Origin: Allomesorhizobium camelthorni
GTDB taxonomy: Bacteria; Pseudomonadota; Alphaproteobacteria; Rhizobiales; Rhizobiaceae
Direction: 5' to 3'
DNA: 64,000 nt
Assembly: GCF_011045125.1 (NCBI RefSeq)
Contig: NZ_JAAKZF010000001.1
Coordinates: 400,021-464,020 of the forward strand
This document shows positions 54,819 to 63,420 of the stretch, in pieces. The position numbers and the translations under genes are program-made. Every line of letters starts with the position of its first letter. Position 1 is the first letter of the stretch. A model generated the notes under the pieces. The model saw only the letters and a program-made list of their open reading frames with translations. It was not told the origin of the DNA and searched no databases.

Positions 54819-57143
54819 ATGCATCAGAGAAGCTTTCCGCCGACTAGCAGACTGTCGATGGCATCCGAAGATGCCGACCGCTTCATCGACCTGGAGCGGC
54901 TGGCCGCGATCGCGATCCGGCAGGCGAGGGTCGTGGCGCTTTGCGCCGCGATCGGCCTCATGCTCGGCGTCCTCTATCTTGTCTTCACGCCGGCCGAATA
55001 CACCGCGGCGACACGTATCCTGCTTGACGACAGCCTGACCAAATTCGCGGAGGAGAAAGATTCAGGCCCTGCCCATATCCAGGCGGATTCGACGGTTTCC
55101 ACCGAGGTCGAGATTCTGAAGTCGGCCCGTCTTGCCCATGCCGTCGTGCTTGCAGAGAAACTGCATGAGAACGAAGCTTTCCTGAACCCGCCCCAGTCGC
55201 CGATCGGATGGACGAAGGCCCAGATAAAGAGCATTGCCGGACTGTTTTCCTTTGCCCCGCAGCCTCCAGCCAGTTCGGTCGAGAACGCCAAGATCGGCAA
55301 GGCGGTGGCGCTTCTGCAAAGCGGGCTCACAGCCGAGCGGTCCGGGCGCAGTTATGTCATCGACGTTGCGTTCCGGTCCCACGACCGCAAGCTTGCCGGC
55401 GCGATCACGCGCGCCTATGCGGAGGCTTACCTTTCCGACCAGCTCGACGCCAATTTCGACGCCACCCAGCGCGCTACGATCTGGCTTCAGGGAAGGCTCG
55501 CCGAATTGCGCGACAGTTCACAGGCCGCAGCCCTCGAGGTCGAAAAGTTTCGCGCGGAAAACGGGCTGACCTCGGCGCGCGGCGAGCTGATTTCCGAGCA
55601 GCAGCTCGCCGACCTGAACAGCCAGTTGATCCTTGCCCAAGCCGATACGGCCAATGCGCTTGGCCGCTACAGCCAGTTCAAGTCGATCATCGAAAGCGGT
55701 CCGGAAAACGCCGTCAGGAATGCGACGATCCCCTCCGACAACGGCAACAGCGCCGTTATCAACGATCTCAAGGCGCGCTATCTGAACGTCACCAAGCGCG
55801 AGCAGGAGATTTCCACCCGCTTCGGCGAAGACCATGCCCAGGCGGTCGCGCTGCGGCGCGAGCAGGCAGGCCTGGAAGGCAGGATCTTCCAGGAACTGAA
55901 GCAGATCACCGAGAGCTATCGCAACGAATACGAGGTGGCCAAGGCGCGCGAGAACTCGTTGCGCGACAATGTCGGCCAGATGGCCGGCCTGAGCTCGGAA
56001 ACCAGCCAGTCGCTTGTGCAATTGCGCGAACTGGAGCAGAAGTCCGCCGCCCTTTCGACGCTCTACCAGGCCTTTCTGGCGCGCCACGAGGAGGCTTCGC
56101 AGCAGCGCTCTTTTCCCATAGCCGAGGCGCGCGTGATCTCCGAGGCCAATGATCCTGTGGCCGCATCGAGCCCCCGCAAAAGCCTGGTGCTTGGCCTTTC
56201 GCTTGTGCTCGGCCTCTTCGGCGGGGCCGCCGTCGGAGCCTTCCAGGAGTTTCGCGAGCGATTTTTCCGTACCGGCGACGATGTCCGCTCAGCGCTCAAC
56301 ATCAACTTCCTCGGCTATCTGCCGATCGTCAGCGCTCGCCTCACCGCGGCCAAGCCGAACGACGCCGGCACAAAACATCAGCCGCGGGAACAGACCGGCT
56401 CCGTCACCCCGCGCATATTGCGGGTCGCCATCAACGCCCCGGCCTCCTCGTTCGCCGAAACGCTGCGCAACGCCAAGATCGCCAGCGACGTCGTCCTTCA
56501 GGGCAAGCAGTGCAAGGTGATCGGCTTCGTCTCGGTGCTGCCGCATGAAGGCAAGACCACCGTTGCGGCAAATTTCGCCGGCCTGCTCGCTTCCCATGGC
56601 GCAAGGACGCTGCTGATTGACGGCGATCTCAGGAATCCCGGGCTGAGCCGAGGCCTGTCGCTGGCCCCCGACAAGGGGTTGGTCGAGGCGATCGTCGGCG
56701 ACCAGCCCTGGCGAAGCACGGTGATGGTTGACCGCTCGACCAGGCTTGCCATCATTCCCGCCGTCGTGCGCGGGCGGCTGTCGCACACCAGCGAACTGCT
56801 TTCGGGGCCTGGCATGCACGACCTTATCGAAGACGCGCGCACCGCCTACGACTACATCATAGTCGACCTGCCGCCGCTCGGACCGGTCGTGGACGCCAAG
56901 GCATTCGCTCCGCTGACGGACGGCTTCGTGATGGTTGCCGAATGGGGCGCGACGCCGCGCGCGCTGGTTCGCGCCACGCTGCAAGCAGAACCGCAGGTCG
57001 CAGCCAAGCTCCTTGGGATCATCCTCAACAAGACGGACATGAAGAAGCTGGCGCGCTACGGGTCGTTTGGCGGCTCGGAGCAGTATCTCGACCGCTACTC
57101 CTCCTACTATGTCGAGCAGGCGGGCATGAACGGAAAGGCCTGA
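54819..57143 (+). CDS. exoP: Succinoglycan chain-length/BY-kinase ExoP (Wzc-like)
   Basis: 774-aa inner-membrane polysaccharide co-polymerase fused to a bacterial tyrosine kinase. First helix near residues 33-52, a periplasmic Wzz/coiled-coil domain (about 55-455), second helix near 455-475, then the cytoplasmic kinase with Walker A PHEGKTT near 574, Walker A' LLIDGDLRNPG near 599 and Walker B IIVDLPPLG near 681. The C-terminal Tyr cluster (RYGS, QYLDRY, SSYY) is intact. GAGGAAC precedes the ATG. It controls chain length with ExoQ. Length and layout match S. meliloti ExoP (about 786 aa). Confidence 0.93.
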   Translation: MHQRSFPPTSRLSMASEDADRFIDLERLAAIAIRQARVVALCAAIGLMLGVLYLVFTPAEYTAATRILLDDSLTKFAEEKDSGPAHIQADSTVSTEVEILKSARLAHAVVLAEKLHENEAFLNPPQSPIGWTKAQIKSIAGLFSFAPQPPASSVENAKIGKAVALLQSGLTAERSGRSYVIDVAFRSHDRKLAGAITRAYAEAYLSDQLDANFDATQRATIWLQGRLAELRDSSQAAALEVEKFRAENGLTSARGELISEQQLADLNSQLILAQADTANALGRYSQFKSIIESGPENAVRNATIPSDNGNSAVINDLKARYLNVTKREQEISTRFGEDHAQAVALRREQAGLEGRIFQELKQITESYRNEYEVAKARENSLRDNVGQMAGLSSETSQSLVQLRELEQKSAALSTLYQAFLARHEEASQQRSFPIAEARVISEANDPVAASSPRKSLVLGLSLVLGLFGGAAVGAFQEFRERFFRTGDDVRSALNINFLGYLPIVSARLTAAKPNDAGTKHQPREQTGSVTPRILRVAINAPASSFAETLRNAKIASDVVLQGKQCKVIGFVSVLPHEGKTTVAANFAGLLASHGARTLLIDGDLRNPGLSRGLSLAPDKGLVEAIVGDQPWRSTVMVDRSTRLAIIPAVVRGRLSHTSELLSGPGMHDLIEDARTAYDYIIVDLPPLGPVVDAKAFAPLTDGFVMVAEWGATPRALVRATLQAEPQVAAKLLGIILNKTDMKKLARYGSFGGSEQYLDRYSSYYVEQAGMNGKA

Positions 57144-57158
57144 CGGATGCCCGGCCGG

Positions 57159-57935
57159 TCAGTTGGTCAGGTAAAACCCCCTGTCCTGCCAGATTCGGAG
57201 CGCGGTCAGCCTGCCGCCGAAGACCGCCCCGGTGTCGATGTTGACGCGCATGCCGTCCCGCTTCGCCTCGGCAACAGGCGTGTGGCCATGCACCACATAC
57301 TTCTTGAGCAGGTGGGCACGTTCGTAAAATTCCGAGCGGATGAAGGCGAGGTCATAATCGGACTGCCGCTCGAGGTCGAGCTCGGGCCGGATGCCGGCAT
57401 GCACGAAAATAAAGCGCTTCGCCTCGACGAGGATCGGCAACGATCGCAGGAATGCGATGTGCGCGGCCGGAATTGTCTTCCTGATCACCTCGTCGATCTG
57501 CCGGCTGGATCGGTAGATCTGGACGAGGCGGTCATGATCGATGCCGTAGGAAAGCAGCGTGGAGGCCGCACCCATGCTCATCCAATCCGCCAGCCCGAGC
57601 CGTCCGTCGATGTAATCGAGCATCACGACTTCATGGTTGCCGGCAAGGCAGATACGCTCGAAGCCGGCGGGCGGCGGCGCGAGCAGGTGATCGATGACCT
57701 GCGACGAGGCGGGACCCCGGTCGACATAATCGCCGAGCATGATGATGAGCTTGCGGCCCGGCAAATTCTTGCCGTCCGCCACGATTGCGCTCTCGAGCGA
57801 AAGCAGTTGGTCGAGACAGCCATGGACGTCGCCCACCGCATAGATTGCGATGCCGGCAGTATCCAGCCTCAGTCGCGCCCTGCGCTCCCTGTCCGCATTT
57901 GTGTGCAGGCCCAGAAGCCCTGCAAGCTTTCTCAT
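57159..57935 (-). CDS. Calcineurin-like metallophosphatase (Ser/Thr phosphatase type)
   Basis: 258-aa phosphatase with all metal-site blocks: YAVGDVHGCLDQL near residues 31-43, IMLGDYVDRGPASSQVI near 64-80, CLAGNHEVVMLDY near 95, FVHAGIRPE near 178 and VVHGHTPVAEAKR near 214. It is soluble. The ATG at 57935 is chosen because the longer open frame adds a repetitive, unlikely N-terminus. The position between exoP and the exoH-like gene is suggestive, since ExoP is a tyrosine kinase, but rhizobial copies of this family also stand alone. Confidence 0.88.
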   Translation of the reverse strand: MRKLAGLLGLHTNADRERRARLRLDTAGIAIYAVGDVHGCLDQLLSLESAIVADGKNLPGRKLIIMLGDYVDRGPASSQVIDHLLAPPPAGFERICLAGNHEVVMLDYIDGRLGLADWMSMGAASTLLSYGIDHDRLVQIYRSSRQIDEVIRKTIPAAHIAFLRSLPILVEAKRFIFVHAGIRPELDLERQSDYDLAFIRSEFYERAHLLKKYVVHGHTPVAEAKRDGMRVNIDTGAVFGGRLTALRIWQDRGFYLTN

Positions 57936-58133
57936 CGAAGGCCCTTGCTGTTGCTGCCCGCGCTCGCCAGCCTTCCCGGCGGGCGCGCCACATTTCGTAA
58001 ACCGGCGAACGGTGTGAATGCCACAGTTCGCGCATTTGGACCATCCGCTCTGTCCGTCCCGGGGCATGCTTGCCCTCGACCCCCGTGACGACGCCGGAAG
58101 TGGTCCGTCGACCACCGGTTTGAGGAGATGCAC

Positions 58134-59282
58134 ATGATCATCAAGCCCGCCTCCCTTGCGCATGACGCTGTCGCGCCCGTCGGAAAGGCCATGTCGGACC
58201 GCATCAAGATCGCGCGGTCGCTGTGCATCTTCTTCATGACTTTCGTTCACGTCCAGGCCGGCATCGCCGAAAACGTCTATGACCGCGACGCCGGTTTCTT
58301 CGACATCGTCTACTTCATACTGACGCGGCTGATGGGTTTGAGTTCCGTTTCCCTGCTCAGCGTCGTCTCAGGCTATTTCATCGTCTCCAGCCTGCTGAAG
58401 GCCGCAGCTGGGCGACTGATGGTCTCCAAGTTCAGGACGCTCGTAGTGCCCCTGATCGCCTGGAACCTGCTTATGCTGGCGCTTCTTGCCGGCTATGGCG
58501 TCGTTTCCGGCAATTGGAAGGACATGCCTGAATTCAGCGCGACCGGCATGGCCAACGCGCTCCTTGCCGTGACCGGATGGCCGCTTGTCGTTCCGCTGTG
58601 GTTCCTGCGGGACCTGTTCGTCTGCTGCCTGTTCGCGCCGATTCTCTATCAGGGGCTGCGCCGCTTTCCGGTCGCGACCATTCTGGCGCTGGTCGCCTTC
58701 ACGCTGTTCGGCGAGATCCTCTACATCCTGCAAAGGCCGCAGCTCATGCTGTTCTTCGGGCTCGGCATGTGGCTGCGGATCGCCGGCGCCAGCGAGGAGG
58801 GAATCGACCGCATCGCGAATTTCCTCACCATCGGCCTCGTCGCCATGGCGGCGATTTTCATCACCATCCGCATCGAGCGCATTTTGCTGTCGGAGATGAA
58901 CGACACGCTGCGGCTGACGCTCGACACGCTGCTGCGGGTGACGGTCGCGGCGGGTTTCTGGAAGCTGACCGGACCCATTCGGCGATCCGCGCTGTCGGAA
59001 CTGTTCATTCGGTTCGAGCCCTATGCGTTCTTCCTGTTCTGCAGCCACGCGATCCTGTTCAACTTCGGCGGCATCATCTTCCGGCGCGCCTTCGGAAATT
59101 ACGGCTCGGATCTGTTCCCGATCACTTTTTTCACGCTGCCCTGCCTTGCCGTCATCGCCGCAATCATCGGGCTGAACATCATAAACCGCTCCGCATTGCT
59201 GATTTTCCTGTTCAACGCCGGCCATCGCCTGCGATCCCGTTCAGCCGCCAGGATGGAAAGGGCGCCGGCACAAACCCGGTGA
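58134..59282 (+). CDS. exoH: Acyltransferase-3 membrane protein, probable succinyltransferase ExoH
   Basis: 382-aa integral membrane acyltransferase with about ten helices. The N-terminal SLCIFFMTFVHVQAGIAENVYD (about residues 24-45) carries the catalytic-type His and fits the ExoH subgroup as I remember it; VSLLSVVSGYFIVSSLLKAA near 75 is the second conserved block. ExoH adds succinate to succinoglycan in S. meliloti. It lies after exoP and the phosphatase rather than between exoT and exoK. The ATG at 58134 is chosen because GAGGAG lies 6 nt upstream; an ATG at 58128 is also open. The name is inferred; another acyl group is possible. Confidence 0.7.
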   Translation: MIIKPASLAHDAVAPVGKAMSDRIKIARSLCIFFMTFVHVQAGIAENVYDRDAGFFDIVYFILTRLMGLSSVSLLSVVSGYFIVSSLLKAAAGRLMVSKFRTLVVPLIAWNLLMLALLAGYGVVSGNWKDMPEFSATGMANALLAVTGWPLVVPLWFLRDLFVCCLFAPILYQGLRRFPVATILALVAFTLFGEILYILQRPQLMLFFGLGMWLRIAGASEEGIDRIANFLTIGLVAMAAIFITIRIERILLSEMNDTLRLTLDTLLRVTVAAGFWKLTGPIRRSALSELFIRFEPYAFFLFCSHAILFNFGGIIFRRAFGNYGSDLFPITFFTLPCLAVIAAIIGLNIINRSALLIFLFNAGHRLRSRSAARMERAPAQTR

Positions 59283-59348
59283 GGGTGTGATCTGATAATC
59301 ACAGCTGGGCCCATCCACTTACGATCTCTCCGGCTCCAGGCGTGAGTG

Positions 59349-59363
59349 TTAACTATTCGTTAA
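59349..59363 (+). promoter_or_regulatory. Putative CtrA-binding site upstream of minCDE
   Basis: TTAACTATTCGTTAA fits the full CtrA consensus TTAA-N7-TTAA exactly, and the right half continues as TTAACCAT, the other common form. It lies 42 bp before the minC ATG, at promoter distance. CtrA control of Min genes has been described in S. meliloti. Binding here is predicted, not shown. Confidence 0.7.
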
Positions 59364-59405
59364 CCATCCTCCGCCTAGACCTGATGCAACGGAAAATTAA
59401 CGAAC

Positions 59406-60149
59406 ATGAACAACGTGCTAACCGACACCCGCCCCATCCGCCTCAAAGGCCGCTCCTTCCTCGCGCTCGTGCTTACTCCGGAACTGCCCTTCGACGGCTG
59501 GCTGGCCCGGCTCGACGATTTGGCCGCTCGTTCGGCGGGCTTTTTCTTGCGACGGCCGATCGTTCTCGACGTCGGAGGTCTCGACATCGACCGGTCGCAG
59601 TTGAAGGAACTGATCGGCGAGCTTGCTAACCGCAGCGTAAGGGTCATGGGCGTCGATGGCGCACGTTCATCTCTGCTCGGCGTCGACATACCCCCAGCCC
59701 TGACGGGCGGGCGGGAGGCGTCCGATTTCGAAGCCCCGGCGGCAGAAACGACCGGCGACGCCGGCCACGGCAAAACCGAAGCATCCGTCCATCATCCCGA
59801 GCCGCAGCCGGTCAGGGCAATGCCTTCGATCATCATCAGCCAGCCCGTTCGTTCCGGGCAGTCGATCGTATTCCCCGAAGGCGATGTAACCATTGTCGGA
59901 TCGGTGGCATCAGGCGCGGAGATCGTCGCCGGCGGTTCCATCCATGTTTACGGGACGTTGCGGGGACGGGCGTTGGCGGGGTCGGTGGGCAATTCCTCGG
60001 CTCGCATCTTCTGCAGCAAGCTTGAGGCGGAGCTTCTGGCGATCGACGGGCTTTACAAGACGGCTGACGATCTGGAGCCCCAGCTTCGCGGACAGGCTGT
60101 CCAGCTCTGGCTCGAAGGCGATGCGATCGTGGCGAAGACACTCAATTAA
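59406..60149 (+). CDS. minC: Septum site-determining protein MinC
   Basis: 247-aa inhibitor of FtsZ polymerisation that blocks division at the poles. The N-terminal domain (about residues 9-100) begins RPIRLKGRSFLALVLTPELP; a Pro/His/Glu-rich linker (about 105-140) follows; the C-terminal beta-helix domain (about 145-245) shows IVFPEGDVTIVGSVASGAEIVAGGSIHVYGTLRGRALAG, the typical MinD-binding RGRxxAG segment. First gene of minCDE with MinD 30 bp downstream. Confidence 0.96.
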   Translation: MNNVLTDTRPIRLKGRSFLALVLTPELPFDGWLARLDDLAARSAGFFLRRPIVLDVGGLDIDRSQLKELIGELANRSVRVMGVDGARSSLLGVDIPPALTGGREASDFEAPAAETTGDAGHGKTEASVHHPEPQPVRAMPSIIISQPVRSGQSIVFPEGDVTIVGSVASGAEIVAGGSIHVYGTLRGRALAGSVGNSSARIFCSKLEAELLAIDGLYKTADDLEPQLRGQAVQLWLEGDAIVAKTLN

Positions 60150-60179
60150 GCCGGCCGCCGGCCAAAACAGGAGACGAGG

Positions 60180-60995
60180 ATGGCGAAAATAATAGTGGTC
60201 ACATCGGGCAAGGGCGGCGTCGGCAAGACGACTTCCACCGCCGCGCTCGGCGCCGCGCTGGCACAGAGGAACGAGAAGACAGTCGTCGTGGATTTTGACG
60301 TCGGCCTGCGCAATCTCGACCTCGTCATGGGCGCGGAGCGGAGGGTCGTCTACGACCTGGTCAATGTCATCCAGGGCGACGCGAAGCTCCCGCAGGCGCT
60401 GATCCGCGACAAGCGGCTGGAGACGCTTTACCTGCTGCCGGCGTCGCAAACCCGCGACAAGGACAATCTGACGGCAGAGGGCGTCAAGCGGGTGATGGAC
60501 GAGTTGAAGAAATCCTTCGACTGGATCATATGCGACAGCCCGGCTGGAATCGAGCGGGGTGCGACCCTGGCGATGCGCCACGCCGACATCGCAGTCGTCG
60601 TGACCAATCCGGAAGTCTCATCGGTCCGTGATTCGGATCGCATCATTGGACTCCTCGACGCCAAGACTGCCAGGGCCGAGCGCGGCGAACGGGTGGAAAA
60701 GCATCTTCTCCTGACCCGCTACGATGCAAACCGCGCCGAGCGCGGCGATATGCTGAAGGTCGATGACGTCCTCGAGATTCTGTCGATTCCTCTGCTCGGT
60801 ATTATCCCCGAAAGCATGGACGTCCTGCGCGCCTCCAACCTCGGCGCACCGGTCACGCTCGCCGATAGCCGCAGTGCGCCTGCATTGGCCTATCTCGACG
60901 CCGCACGCCGGCTCGCTGGCGAAACGGTGCCGATTTCCATCCCGGGCGAAAGGCGCGGCTTGTTCGGCAAGATATTCGGAAGGAGAGCGGCATGA
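60180..60995 (+). CDS. minD: Septum site-determining ATPase MinD
   Basis: 271-aa ParA/MinD ATPase that binds the membrane in the ATP form and recruits MinC. Deviant Walker A KGGVGKTT lies at residues 11-18 with the signature Lys at 11; [16 protein letters not shown] near 37 and [12 protein letters not shown] near 115 are the switch and Walker B regions. The C-terminal amphipathic helix [12 protein letters not shown] is the membrane-targeting sequence. CAGGAGACGAGG precedes the ATG. It overlaps minE by 4 bp. Confidence 0.97.
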   Translation: MAKIIVVTSGKGGVGKTTSTAALGAALAQRNEKTVVVDFDVGLRNLDLVMGAERRVVYDLVNVIQGDAKLPQALIRDKRLETLYLLPASQTRDKDNLTAEGVKRVMDELKKSFDWIICDSPAGIERGATLAMRHADIAVVVTNPEVSSVRDSDRIIGLLDAKTARAERGERVEKHLLLTRYDANRAERGDMLKVDDVLEILSIPLLGIIPESMDVLRASNLGAPVTLADSRSAPALAYLDAARRLAGETVPISIPGERRGLFGKIFGRRAA

Positions 60996-61261
60996 AGTTC
61001 TTCGATTTCTTCAGCAAGCAGAGTTCTTCGTCGGCTCCGAAGGCACGCGAGCGCCTGCAGGTTCTGCTCGCCCACGAGCGGTCATCGGTAGGCCAGTCGG
61101 ACCTGGTGGTGCGCCTTCGGGAGGAGATTCTCTCAGTCATCGGCAAGCATGTGAAGATCGACCGGGACAAGGTCACCGTGAAGATGGACCGCGGAGAAAA
61201 GGTTTCGACGCTGGAAATCGATGTCGAAATCCCCCTGTCCGCGAAACTGCGGGCGGCATGA
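60992..61261 (+). CDS. minE: Cell division topological specificity factor MinE
   Basis: 89-aa protein that stimulates MinD ATPase and drives Min oscillation. N-terminal membrane/MinD-binding part [30 protein letters not shown] (residues 2-31) is followed by the dimerisation domain, with [25 protein letters not shown] and the [12 protein letters not shown] strand. Start overlaps minD (ATGA). Normal length. Confidence 0.96.
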   Translation: MKFFDFFSKQSSSSAPKARERLQVLLAHERSSVGQSDLVVRLREEILSVIGKHVKIDRDKVTVKMDRGEKVSTLEIDVEIPLSAKLRAA

Positions 61262-61320
61262 CGGCAGCCCGGCACACCGTGGCGGCGTCACAGCCGCCGA
61301 ATCGACCAAAGGAGACGAGC

Positions 61321-61512
61321 ATGACCCGGCTTGCACTTCTCGAGCGGCTCAAGGAACTCCAGCAGATGCCTAAGTTCCAAAGGCGCGACATCAGCACGAT
61401 CAGCGCATGCCTGTCCAAGGAGGCATTGGCCAAGCACGTGGAACTTTGCGAGGAGGCGGTCAGCACTCCGGTCCGGCCGACTCTGCACGACGGACGATCA
61501 GACTGCGTCTAA
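61321..61512 (+). CDS. Small hypothetical protein after minE
   Basis: 63-aa possible protein with AAAGGAGACGAGC just upstream of its ATG, almost the same site as minD uses, which is the main reason to list it. The sequence has a helical charged N-terminus (LLERLKELQQMPKFQRRD) and two Cys residues, one at the very C-terminus. No family is recognised. It ends about 20 bp before a transposase remnant, so its 3' end could have been altered by that insertion. Confidence 0.4.
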   Translation: MTRLALLERLKELQQMPKFQRRDISTISACLSKEALAKHVELCEEAVSTPVRPTLHDGRSDCV

Positions 61513-61534
61513 CGCAGCCACTGTCGCGCCCACC

Positions 61535-61735
61535 TGCGGGCGCATCTGCTACAATCACGAGAAGATCAATCTCAGCCAGGTCTTCGCCGGCCAGACCGTC
61601 GGCGTCAAGCAGATCGACGACCGAATCTGGCTAGCCAGCTTCATGGACCATGATCTGGGGTATTTCGACGATGAAACATGCAGACTGGAAACACTCGAGA
61701 ACCCTTTCGGGCCGAAAGTGTCACCCATGTCTTAG
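61535..61735 (+). pseudogene. Transposase 3' remnant (integrase-core IS element)
   Basis: The last 66 codons before the stop at 61733 read CGRICYNHEKINLSQVFAGQ... and ...RIWLASFMDHDLGYFDDE, ending NPFGPKVSPMS. This is the characteristic C-terminus of integrase-core transposases widespread in rhizobia (IS481-like, from memory), here without any upstream catalytic DDE part. The text after the stop, TGTTACCCATGTC, repeats part of the coding end (GTCACCCATGTC), a familiar end of such elements. It marks an old insertion and deletion event. Confidence 0.75.
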
Positions 61736-61994
61736 GGACAATCTGTTACCCATGTCTCCGTGCCGTACAAAAGGGTTTTTGGCGCCCCAGCGTAGATGAA
61801 GCTGATCACTACGTTTCCGCTGCACCACTATGACATCGCAGCCGCAAGTGCGCGACAACATCCGGAAGTATCCAGAGCTCGCAGCATTCACTACGCAGAT
61901 CACGACCTCCACCGGCCGCGCGCAGTCGGCCTTTGGCGCGTGCCGGCTGGTGGACGGGGCGATGCAGTCGGGATCGGTTCTAACTCCTGCGCAG

Positions 61995-62387
61995 TCAGAT
62001 CTGAAAAAGCGAGCGCCACAGGCTCCAGGCGCCGAACTCAAGCATCGCGAGAAAGGTCAGCACCATGCCGCCGGATCGGCCAGGACCCCATCCCGACCGG
62101 AGGATTTCTGTGGCATGAGCGATTCGGCCGGCGGCCAGGAAGCCGCCGCCAACCCATAGCGCTGCGCTGGGCATCCCGAGAACTTCGGCGCATCCCATCG
62201 CGAGCAGCGCGATCGGCACGGTCTCGGTATAATTGCCATGTGCCCGCATGCGTCGCAGCAAGACATCGTCATCGCCGCCGAAGAAGCGAATCCCGGTCTG
62301 CACACGGCGCATGCCAACGATCAATGTCAGAGGCACCTGCACGATCACGAACAGGCCGATGAAAATTGGTGTGATGACAATCGGCAA
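61995..62387 (-). CDS. MAPEG family membrane protein
   Basis: 130-aa MAPEG-type protein (membrane-associated proteins in eicosanoid and glutathione metabolism). Four helices are visible, with the family blocks VGMRRVQTGIRFFGGDD and RMRAHGNYTETVPIALLAMGCAEVLG near residues 40-70, including the conserved RxxNxxE-like region (RAHGNYTE). The TTG at 62387 is chosen because GGAGG lies 7 nt upstream; no ATG fits. Function in bacteria is generally glutathione-dependent but not assigned. Confidence 0.8.
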   Translation of the reverse strand: MPIVITPIFIGLFVIVQVPLTLIVGMRRVQTGIRFFGGDDDVLLRRMRAHGNYTETVPIALLAMGCAEVLGMPSAALWVGGGFLAAGRIAHATEILRSGWGPGRSGGMVLTFLAMLEFGAWSLWRSLFQI

Positions 62388-62430
62388 GCTAATGCCTCCC
62401 TCTCTCGAAACTCGTGCAGAATCTCTGCGA

Positions 62431-62766
62431 TCAGCCGCGCTTCCACAGCGCGAAGAGCGTGCCGCCTGGATCCCTAACGATGACGAATTCGCCCGCAGGG
62501 CCGCGCTGGCGCTCTTCAACGACTTCGCCGCCGCTCTCGCGCGCCTTGGCTTCGGAAGCCTCGATGTCGGCGACCTCAAAATAAGGAATCCAGCCATTGC
62601 GCTCCTTCGCGCTCGCGGACACGCTCGCAAATGGCGTGTCGCCCAAGACGAGCATCGGAAATCCAGGACCTTGCCGCACGCTGAGACCAAGCGTCTTGGC
62701 GTAGAATTCCGCCGTCAGGCCGGCATCCCCGGATTGGTTATCGAACCAGGCAATCGGTGAGGTCAT
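62431..62766 (-). CDS. VOC (glyoxalase/bleomycin resistance) superfamily protein
   Basis: 111-aa single-domain VOC protein: AWFDNQSGDAGLTAEFYAKTLGLSV at the N-terminus, PYFEVADIEASEAKARESGGEVV near 65-87 and FVIVRDPGGTLFALWKRG at the C-terminus. GGAG lies 7 nt before the ATG at 62766. It is divergent from the HxlR regulator and shares its operator-bearing promoter region, so it is the likely target gene. Substrate unknown. Confidence 0.88.
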   Translation of the reverse strand: MTSPIAWFDNQSGDAGLTAEFYAKTLGLSVRQGPGFPMLVLGDTPFASVSASAKERNGWIPYFEVADIEASEAKARESGGEVVEERQRGPAGEFVIVRDPGGTLFALWKRG

Positions 62767-62787
62767 GAAGCACTCCTGCATTTTGAA

Positions 62788-62802
62788 CTTGCAAATTGCA
62801 AG
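62788..62802. promoter_or_regulatory. Palindromic operator 1 (HxlR candidate)
   Basis: CTTGCAAATTGCAAG is a perfect 15-bp palindrome around a central A. It lies 22 bp upstream of the VOC start, in the 102-bp gap between VOC and hxlR, and is repeated as operator 2. Confidence 0.65.
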
Positions 62803-62825
62803 CGTCTCAACGGGTAGCATTCGAA

Positions 62826-62840
62826 CTTGCGATTTGCAAG
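62826..62840. promoter_or_regulatory. Palindromic operator 2 (HxlR candidate)
   Basis: CTTGCGATTTGCAAG differs from operator 1 at two positions and is a near palindrome. The two are 38 bp apart centre to centre, 28 bp before the hxlR start, a typical arrangement for a divergent autoregulated HxlR pair. Confidence 0.6.
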
Positions 62841-62868
62841 CGGTAGACGATCGCTCTACGCTGTGTTC

Positions 62869-63291
62869 ATGGCGAAGAAGTTGGATGAATGGTGCGGCTG
62901 TCCGATTCGATACGCTGCCGCAATGATCGGCGACCGGTGGAAGCTGCTGATCCTCAGGGACCTCGCACTGAAGGGTGCGCGCCGTTACCGCGACTTCCTG
63001 GAAGCCGGCGAGGGCATTGCGACCAATATTCTGGCATCGAGGCTGATCCAGCTCGAGGCCGCTGGCATCGTGAACCGGCAGCAAGATCCAGAAAACGCCG
63101 CGCGCACGATCTACTCGCTCACTCCCAAGGGAGTCGACCTCGTACCCGTGCTTCTTGCGATGATTGCGTGGTCCGCTCAATGGGACCCGGAGACGGAGGT
63201 CCCCGTTCGCTTCGAACGCGCCTTGAAAAGGAACCCCAAAGCGCTCGCAAAGGAAATCAGGGACGAGTTGCCCAAACCCGTCGGCGAATAG
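62869..63291 (+). CDS. HxlR-family transcriptional regulator
   Basis: 140-aa winged-helix regulator of the HxlR/DUF24 type: CPIRYAAAMIGDRWKLLILRDLALKGARRYRDF (about residues 11-43) is the family signature, and the Cys near residue 11 (CGCP) is the usual thiol of redox-sensing members. The C-terminal part ends LKRNPKALAKEIRDELPKPVGE. The ATG at 62869 is chosen. Divergent from the VOC gene; the paired palindromes between them are its probable sites. Confidence 0.9.
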   Translation: MAKKLDEWCGCPIRYAAAMIGDRWKLLILRDLALKGARRYRDFLEAGEGIATNILASRLIQLEAAGIVNRQQDPENAARTIYSLTPKGVDLVPVLLAMIAWSAQWDPETEVPVRFERALKRNPKALAKEIRDELPKPVGE

Positions 63292-63420
63292 CGCGCCCGC
63301 ATCTCGCTTGCGACGCCGGCTTGGGGAAGTGCCGCACAGGATCATCAAATTGCGACGGACCGCGTCGAAACTGAGTGTGCGCTCACGGATTTCGTGGGCA
63401 ATCGTGCTGTAGCGCAGATT

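Noticed and set aside
61830..62159. Rightward open frame of 109 codons across the MAPEG 3' end
   Set aside because: Its second half is antisense to MAPEG and its first half resembles no family; no good ribosome-binding site.
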